Shown: positions 1 through 5,045 of the stretch, in pieces
How the letters are laid out: each line of letters starts with the position of its first letter
Position numbering within the stretch: the first letter of the stretch is position 1
Notes under the pieces: model-generated
Database searches by the model: none
Told to the model about the DNA's origin: nothing
Seen by the model: only the letters and a program-made list of their open reading frames with translations
Made by a program: the position numbers and the translations under genes
Assembly (NCBI GenBank): GCA_018894775.1
Contig: JAHIPG010000210.1
Coordinates: 1-5,045, forward strand
Length of the DNA stretch: 5,045 bases
Direction: 5' to 3'
Source: Nanobdellota archaeon
GTDB taxonomy: Archaea > Nanobdellota > Nanobdellia > SCGC-AAA011-G17 > VGLX01

Positions 1-6
1 CAAAAC

Positions 7-14
7 CACCTCCT
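7..14 (-). promoter_or_regulatory. Strong Shine-Dalgarno site of a divergent gene starting left of the window
   Basis: On the minus strand this reads AGGAGGTG, a near-perfect complement to the 3' end of 16S rRNA. Six bases separate it from the window edge, so a start codon would fall at or just beyond the edge. A second purine/G-rich run, the complement of the C tract at 18-27, lies just upstream of it. This suggests a leftward gene divergent from the DUF1858 gene. The coding part is not visible, so nothing can be said about its product. Confidence 0.5.
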
Positions 15-70
15 TATCCCCCCCTCCAAAAACACCCTAAAAGCCTTCTAAACCCAACAAACAAAAGAAT

Positions 71-86
71 TACTTAAAACTTTCGC
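71..86 (-). promoter_or_regulatory. Candidate archaeal BRE/TATA promoter for the leftward gene
   Basis: Read on the minus strand, GCGAAAG (complement of 80-86) is followed by TTTTAAGTA (complement of 71-79). This resembles an archaeal BRE plus TATA box. Transcription would start about 25 bases further left, near position 50, leaving a leader of roughly 50 nt that contains the ribosome-binding site at 7-14. The same gcgaaa plus T/A-rich pattern appears before porG, which supports the call. The assignment is by motif only. Confidence 0.35.
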
Positions 87-94
87 ACAAAAAA

Positions 95-140
95 CGCAAA
101 AGTTTAGTAATAAGAAACCTTTAAAAATCATTATATATTA
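95..140 (+). promoter_or_regulatory. Candidate promoter region of the DUF1858 gene
   Basis: Three TATA-like segments lie upstream of the gene. The first is cgcaaaag + tttagtaa (95-110), which has a BRE-like element in front and would place the transcript start near 131. The second is tttaaaaatc, at about 120-129. The third is ttatatatta (131-140). The first fits best with a leader carrying the ribosome-binding site at 154-161. The third would start transcription at or inside that site. The sequence alone does not decide between them. Confidence 0.4.
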
Positions 141-153
141 TTCTGTGCATAAT

Positions 154-161
154 AAGGTGAT
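154..161 (+). promoter_or_regulatory. Ribosome-binding site that decides the DUF1858 start
   Basis: AAGGTGAT contains a seven-base match (AGGTGAT) to the anti-Shine-Dalgarno end of 16S rRNA and ends four bases before ATG at 166. It lies inside the longer reading frame that would begin with GTG at 145. This argues for initiation at 166 rather than 145. Confidence 0.65.
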
Positions 162-165
162 TATC

Positions 166-456
166 ATGCCAGCAAAAAAGAAAAAAACTGTAAGGAAAAA
201 AACCGTAAAGAAGAAAGTTGTAAAGAAAAAGACTGCTAAAAAGAAAGTTTCTAAATTAATAATCCAGAAAAAAATGACAATATCTGAAGTGGTTGCCAAG
301 CACCCTGAAACTATTGAAGTATTCTTAGAGCATGGGATGGGCTGCTTCGGATGTGGCATTGCACAATTTGAGACAGTTGCGCAGGGCGCAGAGGCTCATG
401 GTATTGATGTCAAGAAGCTTATGGATGCGTTGAATAAGGCAGCAAAGAAAAAATAA
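166..456 (+). CDS. DUF1858-type CxxC redox-disulfide protein with lysine-pentad tail
   Basis: This is a 96-residue protein if started at ATG 166; the same frame is open from GTG 145, which would give 103 residues. The start at 166 is preferred because AAGGTGAT lies four bases upstream of it. Residues 5-29 are five pentads of the form K/R-K-K-T/V-V/A, a highly basic tail of the kind seen in histone H1-like proteins. Residues 31-92 match the DUF1858 / hybrid-cluster-protein-associated disulfide family. The visible landmarks are MTISEVVAKHPE, then GMGCFGCGIAQFET with C60 and C63, then a helix ending in LMDALNKAA. The C-terminus is again basic (KKK). In this family the CxxC pair is thought to be redox-active or metal-binding, but no reaction is established. 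The next gene follows 33 nt downstream and may be co-transcribed. The family call is firm; the tail could mediate nucleic-acid binding, which is an inference. Confidence 0.85.
   Translation: MPAKKKKTVRKKTVKKKVVKKKTAKKKVSKLIIQKKMTISEVVAKHPETIEVFLEHGMGCFGCGIAQFETVAQGAEAHGIDVKKLMDALNKAAKKK
178..252 (+). repeat. Five imperfect 15-bp in-frame repeats encoding lysine pentads
   Basis: Five consecutive 15-nt units encode KKKTV, RKKTV, KKKVV, KKKTA and KKKVS. The period is exact and in frame. Lysine codons alternate between AAA and AAG, so the DNA repeats are less alike than the peptides. The opposite strand of this stretch reads as a phenylalanine-rich open frame, which is a by-product of the lysine codons. 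Confidence 0.8.
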
Positions 457-468
457 TTTTTCTTTTTT
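457..468 (+). terminator. Oligo-T tract after the DUF1858 gene
   Basis: Immediately after the TAA stop comes TTTTTCTTTTTT, with no hairpin in front. Oligo-T tracts of this type terminate archaeal transcription. The next gene has its own ribosome-binding site only a few bases on, so termination may be partial and some transcripts may continue into the carboxykinase gene. Confidence 0.4.
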
Positions 469-474
469 AATTAA

Positions 475-480
475 AGAGGT
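475..480 (+). promoter_or_regulatory. Ribosome-binding site of the carboxykinase gene
   Basis: AGAGGT ends nine bases before ATG 490, a usable Shine-Dalgarno spacing. It supports the chosen start. I see no separate well-placed TATA box in the 33-nt gap, so read-through from the DUF1858 promoter is likely. Confidence 0.5.
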
Positions 481-489
481 TCGGAATAT

Positions 490-2064
490 ATGGTAAACGA
501 ATTTGAAAAAACTGCTAAAGAAATCTATGAATATGCTAAAAAAGAAGGTAGACTAAGACTAAATCTTAGTAGTCAAGAATTAAAGGAATTAGCGCTTAAA
601 GAACCTGAAGTTACGCTAACAAAATATGGGAGTATAATGGCTCATTCAGAGCCTACTTCAAGGGCTGCCATGTTTACGACAAATAATATTGATACTAAAT
701 TTGGTAAAGAAGAAAAAGAATTGCTTAAACAGGCTAAAAAAAGATTAGGTAAAGAGAACCTTGTCTGTATTGAAGTTATTGTGGGTGATGGAAGCGAAGA
801 TATTACTGCTAGACTGATAATTCCTGAAAAGTTTGCCCATATGCCTTATGGTGGTTTAAAACTTTTCAAGCCTGTTGATAAACCTCTTAAGAATCCTACC
901 CATCAGATAATAATGTTCTTTGACGAGTCTTTTGAGGAGAATAAATCAAAGACACTTCCTAATAAGGATATTACCATCAGGAATTATCTTACTTCTAAAG
1001 GTGGTTTGATTAAGTTTGTGAGGAATAGCAATTATCTTGGTGAGTGGAAGAAGGGCGTTTTCACAGGTGAAGATTATAGGGCTAAGCAGAAAGGAGGTGC
1101 TTTATTCTTGCATGCTGGCTGCAGAAATGATCATTTTAAGATGGCTGATGGGAGTTATAAGGATAAATCATCATTGTTCGTTGCATTAAGCGCTAACGGC
1201 AAGACTTCATTGACTTGCAGGGTATTGGCAAAAGAAGATAAAGAAAAATCTTTCCTTGTCCAGGATGATGGGGGAATTTTATACAAAGATGGTTCTTTTC
1301 GTGGATTTGAAGCTGGAGGTGTTTTTGTAAAGACAGATTCTTTGAATCCTGAGGACCAGATTGAGACATATAATGGTTGTTTAAGTCCGAATACTTTCTT
1401 GGAGAATGTTTATGTTGATGATAATGGAGAGTTTGATTTTTATAATGTTGAGAGAACAGCAAATGGTAGGGCAGTGGTTGAAAGGAGAGATTTTGCGAAC
1501 GCAAGTAAGGATATCAATGTTGATAAGATAAATAATATTTTCTTGATAACAAGGGGGAATATAATTCCTGCTATCGCAAAGCTTACACTTGAGCAGGCGA
1601 CAGCATTCATGGTTTTAGGCCAGTCTATGGAATCGTCAGCAGGAGATCCTACTCAGGTTGGAAAGATTAAGAATGTATTTTTTTATGATCCTTTTGTAGC
1701 AGGTGATAAGACTGATCATGCGAATATATTTTATAAATTGTTGAAGGCTAATCCTCAGATAAATTGCTATCTTATCAATACAGGTGGTATTGGTGAGGGT
1801 GATTCGTATCATGAGATTGGCTTAAAGGATAGCCTGAACATTCTTGATGGAGTGATGAGGGGTAATGTTGGATGGGTACTATCAAAACATACAGGGCTTA
1901 TGGTTCCTAAGAAGATTGAGAATGTTGATTCTGTAATATTTCATCCTGAAAAGAAGTATGATCAGGTAGATTTTGAGGCAAAGCAGAAATCTCTTGATAA
2001 GCAGAGATTTGATATTATTAATAATTATCCAGGTTTAGTAAAGAAAGTTATTGAGGTGTTTTAA
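490..2064 (+). CDS. pckA: Divergent ATP-type phosphoenolpyruvate carboxykinase
   Basis: The 524-residue length is close to the roughly 540 residues of bacterial ATP-dependent PEP carboxykinases, cytosolic enzymes that interconvert oxaloacetate + ATP and PEP + ADP + CO2. Alignment by eye to the E. coli enzyme from memory finds these landmarks in order. YLGEWKKG (182-189) corresponds to YGGEMKKG, with the metal-binding lysine kept. H208 in FLHAG corresponds to the metal-binding histidine. The P-loop is ALSANGKTS (232-240, K238). Then come D259-D260, GFEAGGVFVKT (272-282), LLEN-like FLENVYV (303-309), the substrate arginine R327 in TANGR, and YLINTGGIGEG (427-436). Deviations: the P-loop lacks the usual G-T-G, the DDEHxW signature is reduced to DDGG, and the Lys-Arg before Ile in the nucleotide pocket is His-Glu (441-442). 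The fold and core catalytic residues support a real carboxykinase. Nucleotide preference, and even substrate, are less certain. Expression probably follows the DUF1858 gene; a separate promoter follows it for porG. Confidence 0.8.
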   Translation: MVNEFEKTAKEIYEYAKKEGRLRLNLSSQELKELALKEPEVTLTKYGSIMAHSEPTSRAAMFTTNNIDTKFGKEEKELLKQAKKRLGKENLVCIEVIVGDGSEDITARLIIPEKFAHMPYGGLKLFKPVDKPLKNPTHQIIMFFDESFEENKSKTLPNKDITIRNYLTSKGGLIKFVRNSNYLGEWKKGVFTGEDYRAKQKGGALFLHAGCRNDHFKMADGSYKDKSSLFVALSANGKTSLTCRVLAKEDKEKSFLVQDDGGILYKDGSFRGFEAGGVFVKTDSLNPEDQIETYNGCLSPNTFLENVYVDDNGEFDFYNVERTANGRAVVERRDFANASKDINVDKINNIFLITRGNIIPAIAKLTLEQATAFMVLGQSMESSAGDPTQVGKIKNVFFYDPFVAGDKTDHANIFYKLLKANPQINCYLINTGGIGEGDSYHEIGLKDSLNILDGVMRGNVGWVLSKHTGLMVPKKIENVDSVIFHPEKKYDQVDFEAKQKSLDKQRFDIINNYPGLVKKVIEVF

Positions 2065-2072
2065 TCAGTAAA

Positions 2073-2089
2073 AGCGAAATGTTTATTTA
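2073..2089 (+). promoter_or_regulatory. Archaeal BRE/TATA promoter of the por operon
   Basis: The BRE-like agcgaaat (2073-2080) is followed by the TATA box tttattta (2082-2089). This is the clearest archaeal core promoter in the window. With usual archaeal spacing, transcription would start around 2108-2115, giving a leader of about 20 nt before ATG 2133. It sits in the 68-nt gap after the carboxykinase stop, so the por genes can be transcribed independently of it. Confidence 0.6.
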
Positions 2090-2096
2090 AGAGAAC

Positions 2097-2103
2097 TTTT
2101 TTT
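2097..2103 (+). terminator. T7 tract downstream of the carboxykinase gene
   Basis: Seven consecutive T residues lie 32 nt after the carboxykinase stop codon and could end its transcript in archaeal fashion. The tract lies between the TATA box and the expected start of the por transcript, so the end of one unit and the start of the next share the same short stretch. There is no hairpin. Confidence 0.35.
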
Positions 2104-2132
2104 GTATTATCTAATAAAAAAGTGATGATAAC

Positions 2133-2666
2133 ATGTTGACAGAAGTAAGGATTCTCGGAAGAGGTGGACAGGGTGCTGTGACTGCATCGCAGATTATAGC
2201 AATAGCAGCCTTCTATGACGGTTTGCAGAGCCAGGCTTTTCCTATGTTTGGTGTAGAAAGGGCTGGTAGTCCTGTAAGGGCGTATGTGAGATTGTCTGAT
2301 AAGGAGATAAAGGACAGGACAGAGATTTGTTTCCCAGATTATTCTATAGTTTTGGATCCTACTTTATTACAATCATTGAACGTTTGTGAGGGTGTCAAAA
2401 AATCTGTCATTGTAAACTGCACTAGATGTATATCTTTGAAGAAAGAGACTTATTATGTTGATGCAACATCTAAGGCTATGGAGATAATTGGCAAGCCGTT
2501 TGTTAATGTGGCTATGGTTGGCGCATTTGCTAAGGTTACAGGTATTATCACTCTGAAATCTATAAATAAAGCGATTGATGATTTGTTTGGTCTTAAAGGC
2601 AAGCCTGAGGTTATTCAGAAGAATAAGGATGCTGTAAAGGCTGTTTATGATGCGGTGAAAAAATGA
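2133..2666 (+). CDS. porG: Pyruvate:ferredoxin oxidoreductase, gamma subunit
   Basis: This 177-residue cytosolic protein has the usual length of the stand-alone gamma subunit (about 175-190). Recognisable elements are GRGGQGAVTAS (9-19), FGVERAGSPVRAYVR (39-53), CFPDYSIVLDPTLL (66-79) and a C-terminal PFVNVAMVGAFAKVTG (122-137). The FGVERxGxPV signature is typical of the pyruvate/2-oxoacid gamma family. Together with the delta, alpha and beta subunits it forms the complex that oxidises pyruvate with CoA to acetyl-CoA and CO2, reducing ferredoxin. ATG 2133 is chosen because GTGAT at 2122-2126 precedes it at good spacing and the GRGGQG motif falls at the expected distance from the N-terminus. 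It is the first gene of the operon and overlaps porD by four bases (ATGA). A 2-oxoacid paralogue is possible, but the alpha subunit favours pyruvate. Confidence 0.93.
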   Translation: MLTEVRILGRGGQGAVTASQIIAIAAFYDGLQSQAFPMFGVERAGSPVRAYVRLSDKEIKDRTEICFPDYSIVLDPTLLQSLNVCEGVKKSVIVNCTRCISLKKETYYVDATSKAMEIIGKPFVNVAMVGAFAKVTGIITLKSINKAIDDLFGLKGKPEVIQKNKDAVKAVYDAVKK

Positions 2667-2932
2667 GTAAGAAATTGAATATTGGTGGAGTAATCACAGA
2701 ACCGGGAAGTACTAAGCATTATAAGACTGGTGACTGGCGTACTTTTAGGCCTTACTGGGATAAGACAAAATGTATTCAGTGTATGCGCTGTTGGCAGTTC
2801 TGTCCTGATATTTCTATCCCTCAGAAGGATGGTAAAAGGCAGGATACTGATTTTGATTTCTGTAAGGGCTGTGGCATTTGCGCAAAAGAATGTCCTGTTA
2901 AGTGTATTGTTATGAATAAGGAGAAGAAATGA
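2663..2932 (+). CDS. porD: Pyruvate:ferredoxin oxidoreductase, delta subunit (2[4Fe-4S] ferredoxin-like)
   Basis: This 89-residue protein carries two ferredoxin cysteine motifs. The first is C37-x2-C40-x2-C43-x3-C47-P; the second is C67-x2-C70-x2-C73-x3-C77-P. These bind two [4Fe-4S] clusters that relay electrons from the beta subunit towards external ferredoxin. The stretch TGDWRTFRPYWD (22-33) before the first motif is characteristic of PorD rather than of a free ferredoxin. An additional cysteine, C81, sits where an alanine is common in such motifs; its significance is unknown. GGTGA at 2654-2658, inside the end of porG, is the ribosome-binding site. ATG overlaps the porG stop, and the stop overlaps the porA start, both as ATGA, which indicates translational coupling and equal subunit supply. 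Confidence 0.94.
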   Translation: MSKKLNIGGVITEPGSTKHYKTGDWRTFRPYWDKTKCIQCMRCWQFCPDISIPQKDGKRQDTDFDFCKGCGICAKECPVKCIVMNKEKK

Positions 2933-4059
2933 AAAAGGTAATTGAGTGCAGCCATGCTATTGCAGAAGCTGTTAAGCTTTGTAAGCCTGCAGTCATCCCA
3001 ATGTTTCCTATCACTCCGCAGACCCACATTGTTGAAAGGCTTGCAGACTTCATCAACGAAGGTAGTTTGGATTCTGAGATGATTCATGTGGAGTCAGAGC
3101 ATTCTGCTATGTCAGCAGCTATAGGAAGTTCAGCAGCAGGTACAAGAACTTTTACTGCAACAAACTCTCAAGGGCTTTTATTGATGAGTGAGATGGTTTT
3201 TGTAGCATCTGGTATGAGACTGCCAATAGTTATGGCTATTGCAAACAGAGCTGTTTCAAGTCCTATCAACATTTGGTGTGATCATTCTGACAGTATGGCT
3301 GTAAGAGATTCTGGTTGGATTCAGCTTTATTGCGAAAGTACTCAAGAGGCATTTGATACTATCATTCAGGCTTTTAAGGTTGCAGAGAAGACTTTTCTTC
3401 CGGCAATGGTTTGCGTAGACGGTTTTAGCTTAACCCATGTGTGGGAGCCTGCAGATATTCTTAGTTCAAAAGAGGTTGATAAGTTTTTGCCTAAGTATAA
3501 GCCTATGTTTTCTTTAGATCCTAAGAAGCCTGTGACTATGGGTCCTATTGCGTTTCCTAATACTTATCAGGATTTTAAGAAGCAGCAGCATGATGCGATG
3601 AAAGAATCGCTTAAAGAGATTGTAGATGTCAATAAGGAATTCAAGTCTAAGTTTAATAGGAGTTATGGTAATGGTCTTATTGAGACTTATAAGATGGACG
3701 ATGCCAAAATAGTCTATGTTTGTATGGGTTCATTGTGTACAACAGTTAGAGGAGTTATTGATGATTATCGTAAGAAAGGCAAGAAGGTTGGTATGATTAA
3801 GATTAAATGTTTTAGGCCTTTCCCTACAGAGAATATTCTGGATGTTACCAAAGATGTTGAGAATCTTTTGGTAATTGATAAGGCTGTATCTTTGGGTAAT
3901 GAGCCTATTGTGTTTAATGAGATTAAATCAGCTTTATATGGTAAAAATATTAAATTGAGGAGTTATGTAGCTGGACTTGGTGGTCGTGACGTAACTCATT
4001 ACATGCTTAGAAAAGCTTTGGAAGATAAGGATAAGGGAGGCGAAGAATGGCTAGGATGA
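2929..4059 (+). CDS. porA: Pyruvate:ferredoxin oxidoreductase, alpha subunit
   Basis: The 376 residues are within the usual range of the separate alpha subunit. Domain I contains FPITPQTHIVE (26-36), HVESEHSAMSAAIG (53-66) with the glutamate region near the thiamine cofactor, and TNSQGLLLMSE (78-88). NIWCDHSDSMAVRDSGWIQ (114-132) is the signature associated with pyruvate-type enzymes. The C-terminal transketolase-like domain begins around residue 258 and includes YVCMGSLC (263-270) and KCFRPFP (293-299). The extreme N-terminus reads ECSHAIAEAVKLC instead of the common TGNEAVAxA form; similar Ser-containing variants occur in some anaerobes, as far as I recall. The subunit pairs with beta to form the pyruvate/CoA active site. 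AAGGAG at 2918-2923 precedes the ATG, which overlaps the porD stop by four bases. The 3' end overlaps porB by 13 bases. Confidence 0.94.
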   Translation: MKKVIECSHAIAEAVKLCKPAVIPMFPITPQTHIVERLADFINEGSLDSEMIHVESEHSAMSAAIGSSAAGTRTFTATNSQGLLLMSEMVFVASGMRLPIVMAIANRAVSSPINIWCDHSDSMAVRDSGWIQLYCESTQEAFDTIIQAFKVAEKTFLPAMVCVDGFSLTHVWEPADILSSKEVDKFLPKYKPMFSLDPKKPVTMGPIAFPNTYQDFKKQQHDAMKESLKEIVDVNKEFKSKFNRSYGNGLIETYKMDDAKIVYVCMGSLCTTVRGVIDDYRKKGKKVGMIKIKCFRPFPTENILDVTKDVENLLVIDKAVSLGNEPIVFNEIKSALYGKNIKLRSYVAGLGGRDVTHYMLRKALEDKDKGGEEWLG

Positions 4060-4952
4060 TTCTTGGTATGAGTGAAGAAGAATTATTCTCACAAGGGCAT
4101 AGTGCATGTGCTGGTTGTGGTTCTGCTTTAGCTATTAGGTATGCTTTGAAGGCTGCTGGAAAGGATACAATAGTAGTACAGAGCACTGGATGTATGGAGG
4201 TAATTTCAACTGCTACGCCTTTATCCGCATGGCAAGTCCCTTATATTCATACTGCTTTTGAGTGTGGTCCTGCGGACGCTTCAGGTATTGATAGGGCTTT
4301 GAAAAAGTTAGGCAGGAGAAAGAATGTTAATATTCTTGTCTTTGCAGGAGATGGTGGTACTTTTGATATTGGGCTTCAGTCTCTTTCTGGTATGATTGAA
4401 AGAGGTCATAAGGTATGTTATGTCTGTAATGATAATGAAGCCTATATGAATACTGGGATTCAGCGTAGTGGTTCAACACCCAAGTATGCTTATACTACAA
4501 CTACCCCTTTTGGTAAGAAGATTCATGCTAAACAGGAATATAAGAAACCTTTACCTTTCATATTAGCAGCTCATCGTATGCCTTATGTCGCAACTGCTAG
4601 CGTTGCTTATCCTCAAGATTTTGTAAAGAAAGTAAAAAAGGCTTTAAGCCAGGATGGTCCTTCTTATGTTCAGATATTTTCACCTTGCGTTCCTGGGTGG
4701 AAATATGATCCTTCACAGACTATTGCTATAGCTAAGATTGCTGTAGAGACTGGTGTAACGCCATTGTATGAGATAGAGCATGGTAAATTCATTCTTACAA
4801 AGAAGTTTGATAAGTTCAATCCTGTGAAGGAATATTATAAAACTCAGGGAAGATTTAAGGGTATGGATGAGAAGGAACTTACAGAAATGCAGAAACATGT
4901 TGATAATGAATGGAAATTCTTGTTAAGCAAGGAAAATGATTATTTCTTTTGA
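4047..4952 (+). CDS. porB: Pyruvate:ferredoxin oxidoreductase, beta subunit (TPP and Fe-S binding)
   Basis: This 301-residue subunit carries thiamine diphosphate and the proximal [4Fe-4S] cluster. The cluster ligands expected in this family are all visible: C21 and C24 (CAGCG), C49 (STGCME) and C214 (SPCVPGW). The TPP/Mg motif runs from GDGGTFDIG (101-109) to NDNEAYMNTGIQRS (128-141), followed by STPKYAYTTTTP (143-154). The conserved TAFECG region is at 69-74. The C-terminal 60 residues are charged and less conserved, and end in DYFF. GGGAGG at 4035-4040 lies six bases before ATG 4047 and decides that start over the in-frame ATG at 4056. The start lies inside the end of porA, a 13-base overlap that suggests translational coupling. 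It is the last gene of the operon; no strong terminator directly follows. Confidence 0.95.
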   Translation: MARMILGMSEEELFSQGHSACAGCGSALAIRYALKAAGKDTIVVQSTGCMEVISTATPLSAWQVPYIHTAFECGPADASGIDRALKKLGRRKNVNILVFAGDGGTFDIGLQSLSGMIERGHKVCYVCNDNEAYMNTGIQRSGSTPKYAYTTTTPFGKKIHAKQEYKKPLPFILAAHRMPYVATASVAYPQDFVKKVKKALSQDGPSYVQIFSPCVPGWKYDPSQTIAIAKIAVETGVTPLYEIEHGKFILTKKFDKFNPVKEYYKTQGRFKGMDEKELTEMQKHVDNEWKFLLSKENDYFF

Positions 4953-4966
4953 TATATCTATAATCA

Positions 4967-4987
4967 GTTCGAACCCTGTCTCCCGCA
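4967..4987 (+). other. tRNA 3'-end-like fragment (T-loop to discriminator base)
   Basis: The segment reads GTTCGAAC, then CCTGT, then CTCCCGC, then A. This matches a T-loop (TTCGAAC), the 3' half of a T-stem, a seven-base acceptor strand and discriminator A73, without an encoded CCA. The five bases before the loop (atcag) cannot properly pair with the 3' T-stem strand. No 5' half, D-arm or anticodon arm precedes it, because porB ends 14 bases upstream. It is therefore a fragment, not a functional tRNA gene. The acceptor CTCCCGC with A73 would suit a tRNA beginning GCGGGAG, possibly leucine, but that is a guess. Possible origins are an integration scar at a tRNA 3' end, a partial duplication, or chance. 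Confidence 0.45.
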
Positions 4988-5015
4988 TAATACTCCTTAT
5001 TATAAAATAGAATTT

Positions 5016-5045
5016 GAAATATATTTTTTAAAAAGGATAAAATCA
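5016..5045 (+). promoter_or_regulatory. A/T-rich edge region, possible TATA box, T6 tract and ribosome-binding site
   Basis: The stretch tgaaatatatttttt resembles a TATA element or a T6 terminator tract (5024-5029) for the por operon. It is followed by AAGGAT (5034-5039), which could be a ribosome-binding site for a rightward gene starting past the window edge. The alternatives cannot be separated without the downstream sequence. Confidence 0.2.

Noticed and set aside
18..27. C-rich tract as a structured element or quadruplex on the opposite strand
   Set aside because: It is a single run of seven C residues with a short neighbour. There are not four G-runs, and it is better explained as part of the purine-rich leader of the leftward gene.
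145..165. GTG start giving a seven-residue longer DUF1858 protein
   Set aside because: No ribosome-binding site precedes it, whereas AAGGTGAT lies inside this extension at ideal distance from ATG 166.
138..359. Minus-strand open frame encoding a phenylalanine-rich peptide
   Set aside because: It is the antisense of the AAA/AAG lysine repeats of the DUF1858 gene. It has no supporting ribosome-binding site, and the sense product has a clear domain.
1193..1504. Minus-strand open frame inside the carboxykinase gene
   Set aside because: The composition (His-, Ser- and Leu-rich) is typical of an antisense shadow, and the sense frame covers the P-loop and other conserved motifs.
2730..3087. Additional open frames on both strands over porD and the start of porA
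   Set aside because: They overlap strongly conserved ferredoxin cysteine motifs and the PorA cofactor region in the correct frame, and they show no recognisable domain.
4047..4059. Possible frameshift between porA and porB
   Set aside because: Both proteins are complete at their ends. The 13-base overlap has a proper GGGAGG site for porB, so this is ordinary operon overlap.
4713..4898. Minus-strand open frame over the end of porB
   Set aside because: It is a low-complexity Leu/Ser-rich shadow of the sense codons with no start signals.
4953..4990. Complete tRNA or split-tRNA gene
   Set aside because: The T-stem 5' strand does not pair well, and no anticodon or D-arm sequence is present upstream, so only a 3' fragment can be supported.

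Overview
The window looks like part of a low-GC, gene-dense genome, most likely an archaeon and plausibly a DPANN-type lineage such as Woesearchaeota or Pacearchaeota. The archaeal reading rests on three observations. A BRE/TATA-type promoter precedes the oxidoreductase operon (gcgaaat followed by tttattta). Oligo-T tracts, rather than hairpins, follow the genes. A tRNA-like 3' end near the right edge carries no encoded CCA. Shine-Dalgarno motifs (GGTGA, AAGGAG, GGGAGG) are also used throughout. The phylum assignment is an inference; a bacterium with the same porGDAB order is not formally excluded.

Layout, left to right. Positions 1-165 hold an upstream region with a strong minus-strand ribosome-binding site at the very edge, so a divergent gene probably starts just outside the window. 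Between it and the first gene lie two mirror-image promoter-like elements. Positions 166-456 encode a small DUF1858-type CxxC redox-disulfide protein with an unusual N-terminal tail of five lysine-rich pentads. Positions 490-2064 encode a divergent phosphoenolpyruvate carboxykinase of the ATP-type family. Positions 2133-4952 form a tight operon for a four-subunit pyruvate:ferredoxin oxidoreductase in the order gamma (porG), delta (porD), alpha (porA), beta (porB), with start/stop overlaps at every junction. Positions 4953-5045 are non-coding and contain a fragment resembling the last 21 nt of a tRNA gene.

How the genes fit together. The oxidoreductase interconverts pyruvate and acetyl-CoA + CO2 with ferredoxin as electron carrier. 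The carboxykinase links oxaloacetate and phosphoenolpyruvate. Together they cover the PEP/pyruvate/oxaloacetate/acetyl-CoA node of a fermentative anaerobe. The DUF1858 protein may be a thiol/redox or metal-associated accessory, but its role is unknown. All the main genes belong to recognisable families. The points most worth a second look are the substituted nucleotide-site residues of the carboxykinase, the lysine-pentad tail, the tRNA 3' fragment and the mirrored promoter region. I saw no convincing wholly new system.
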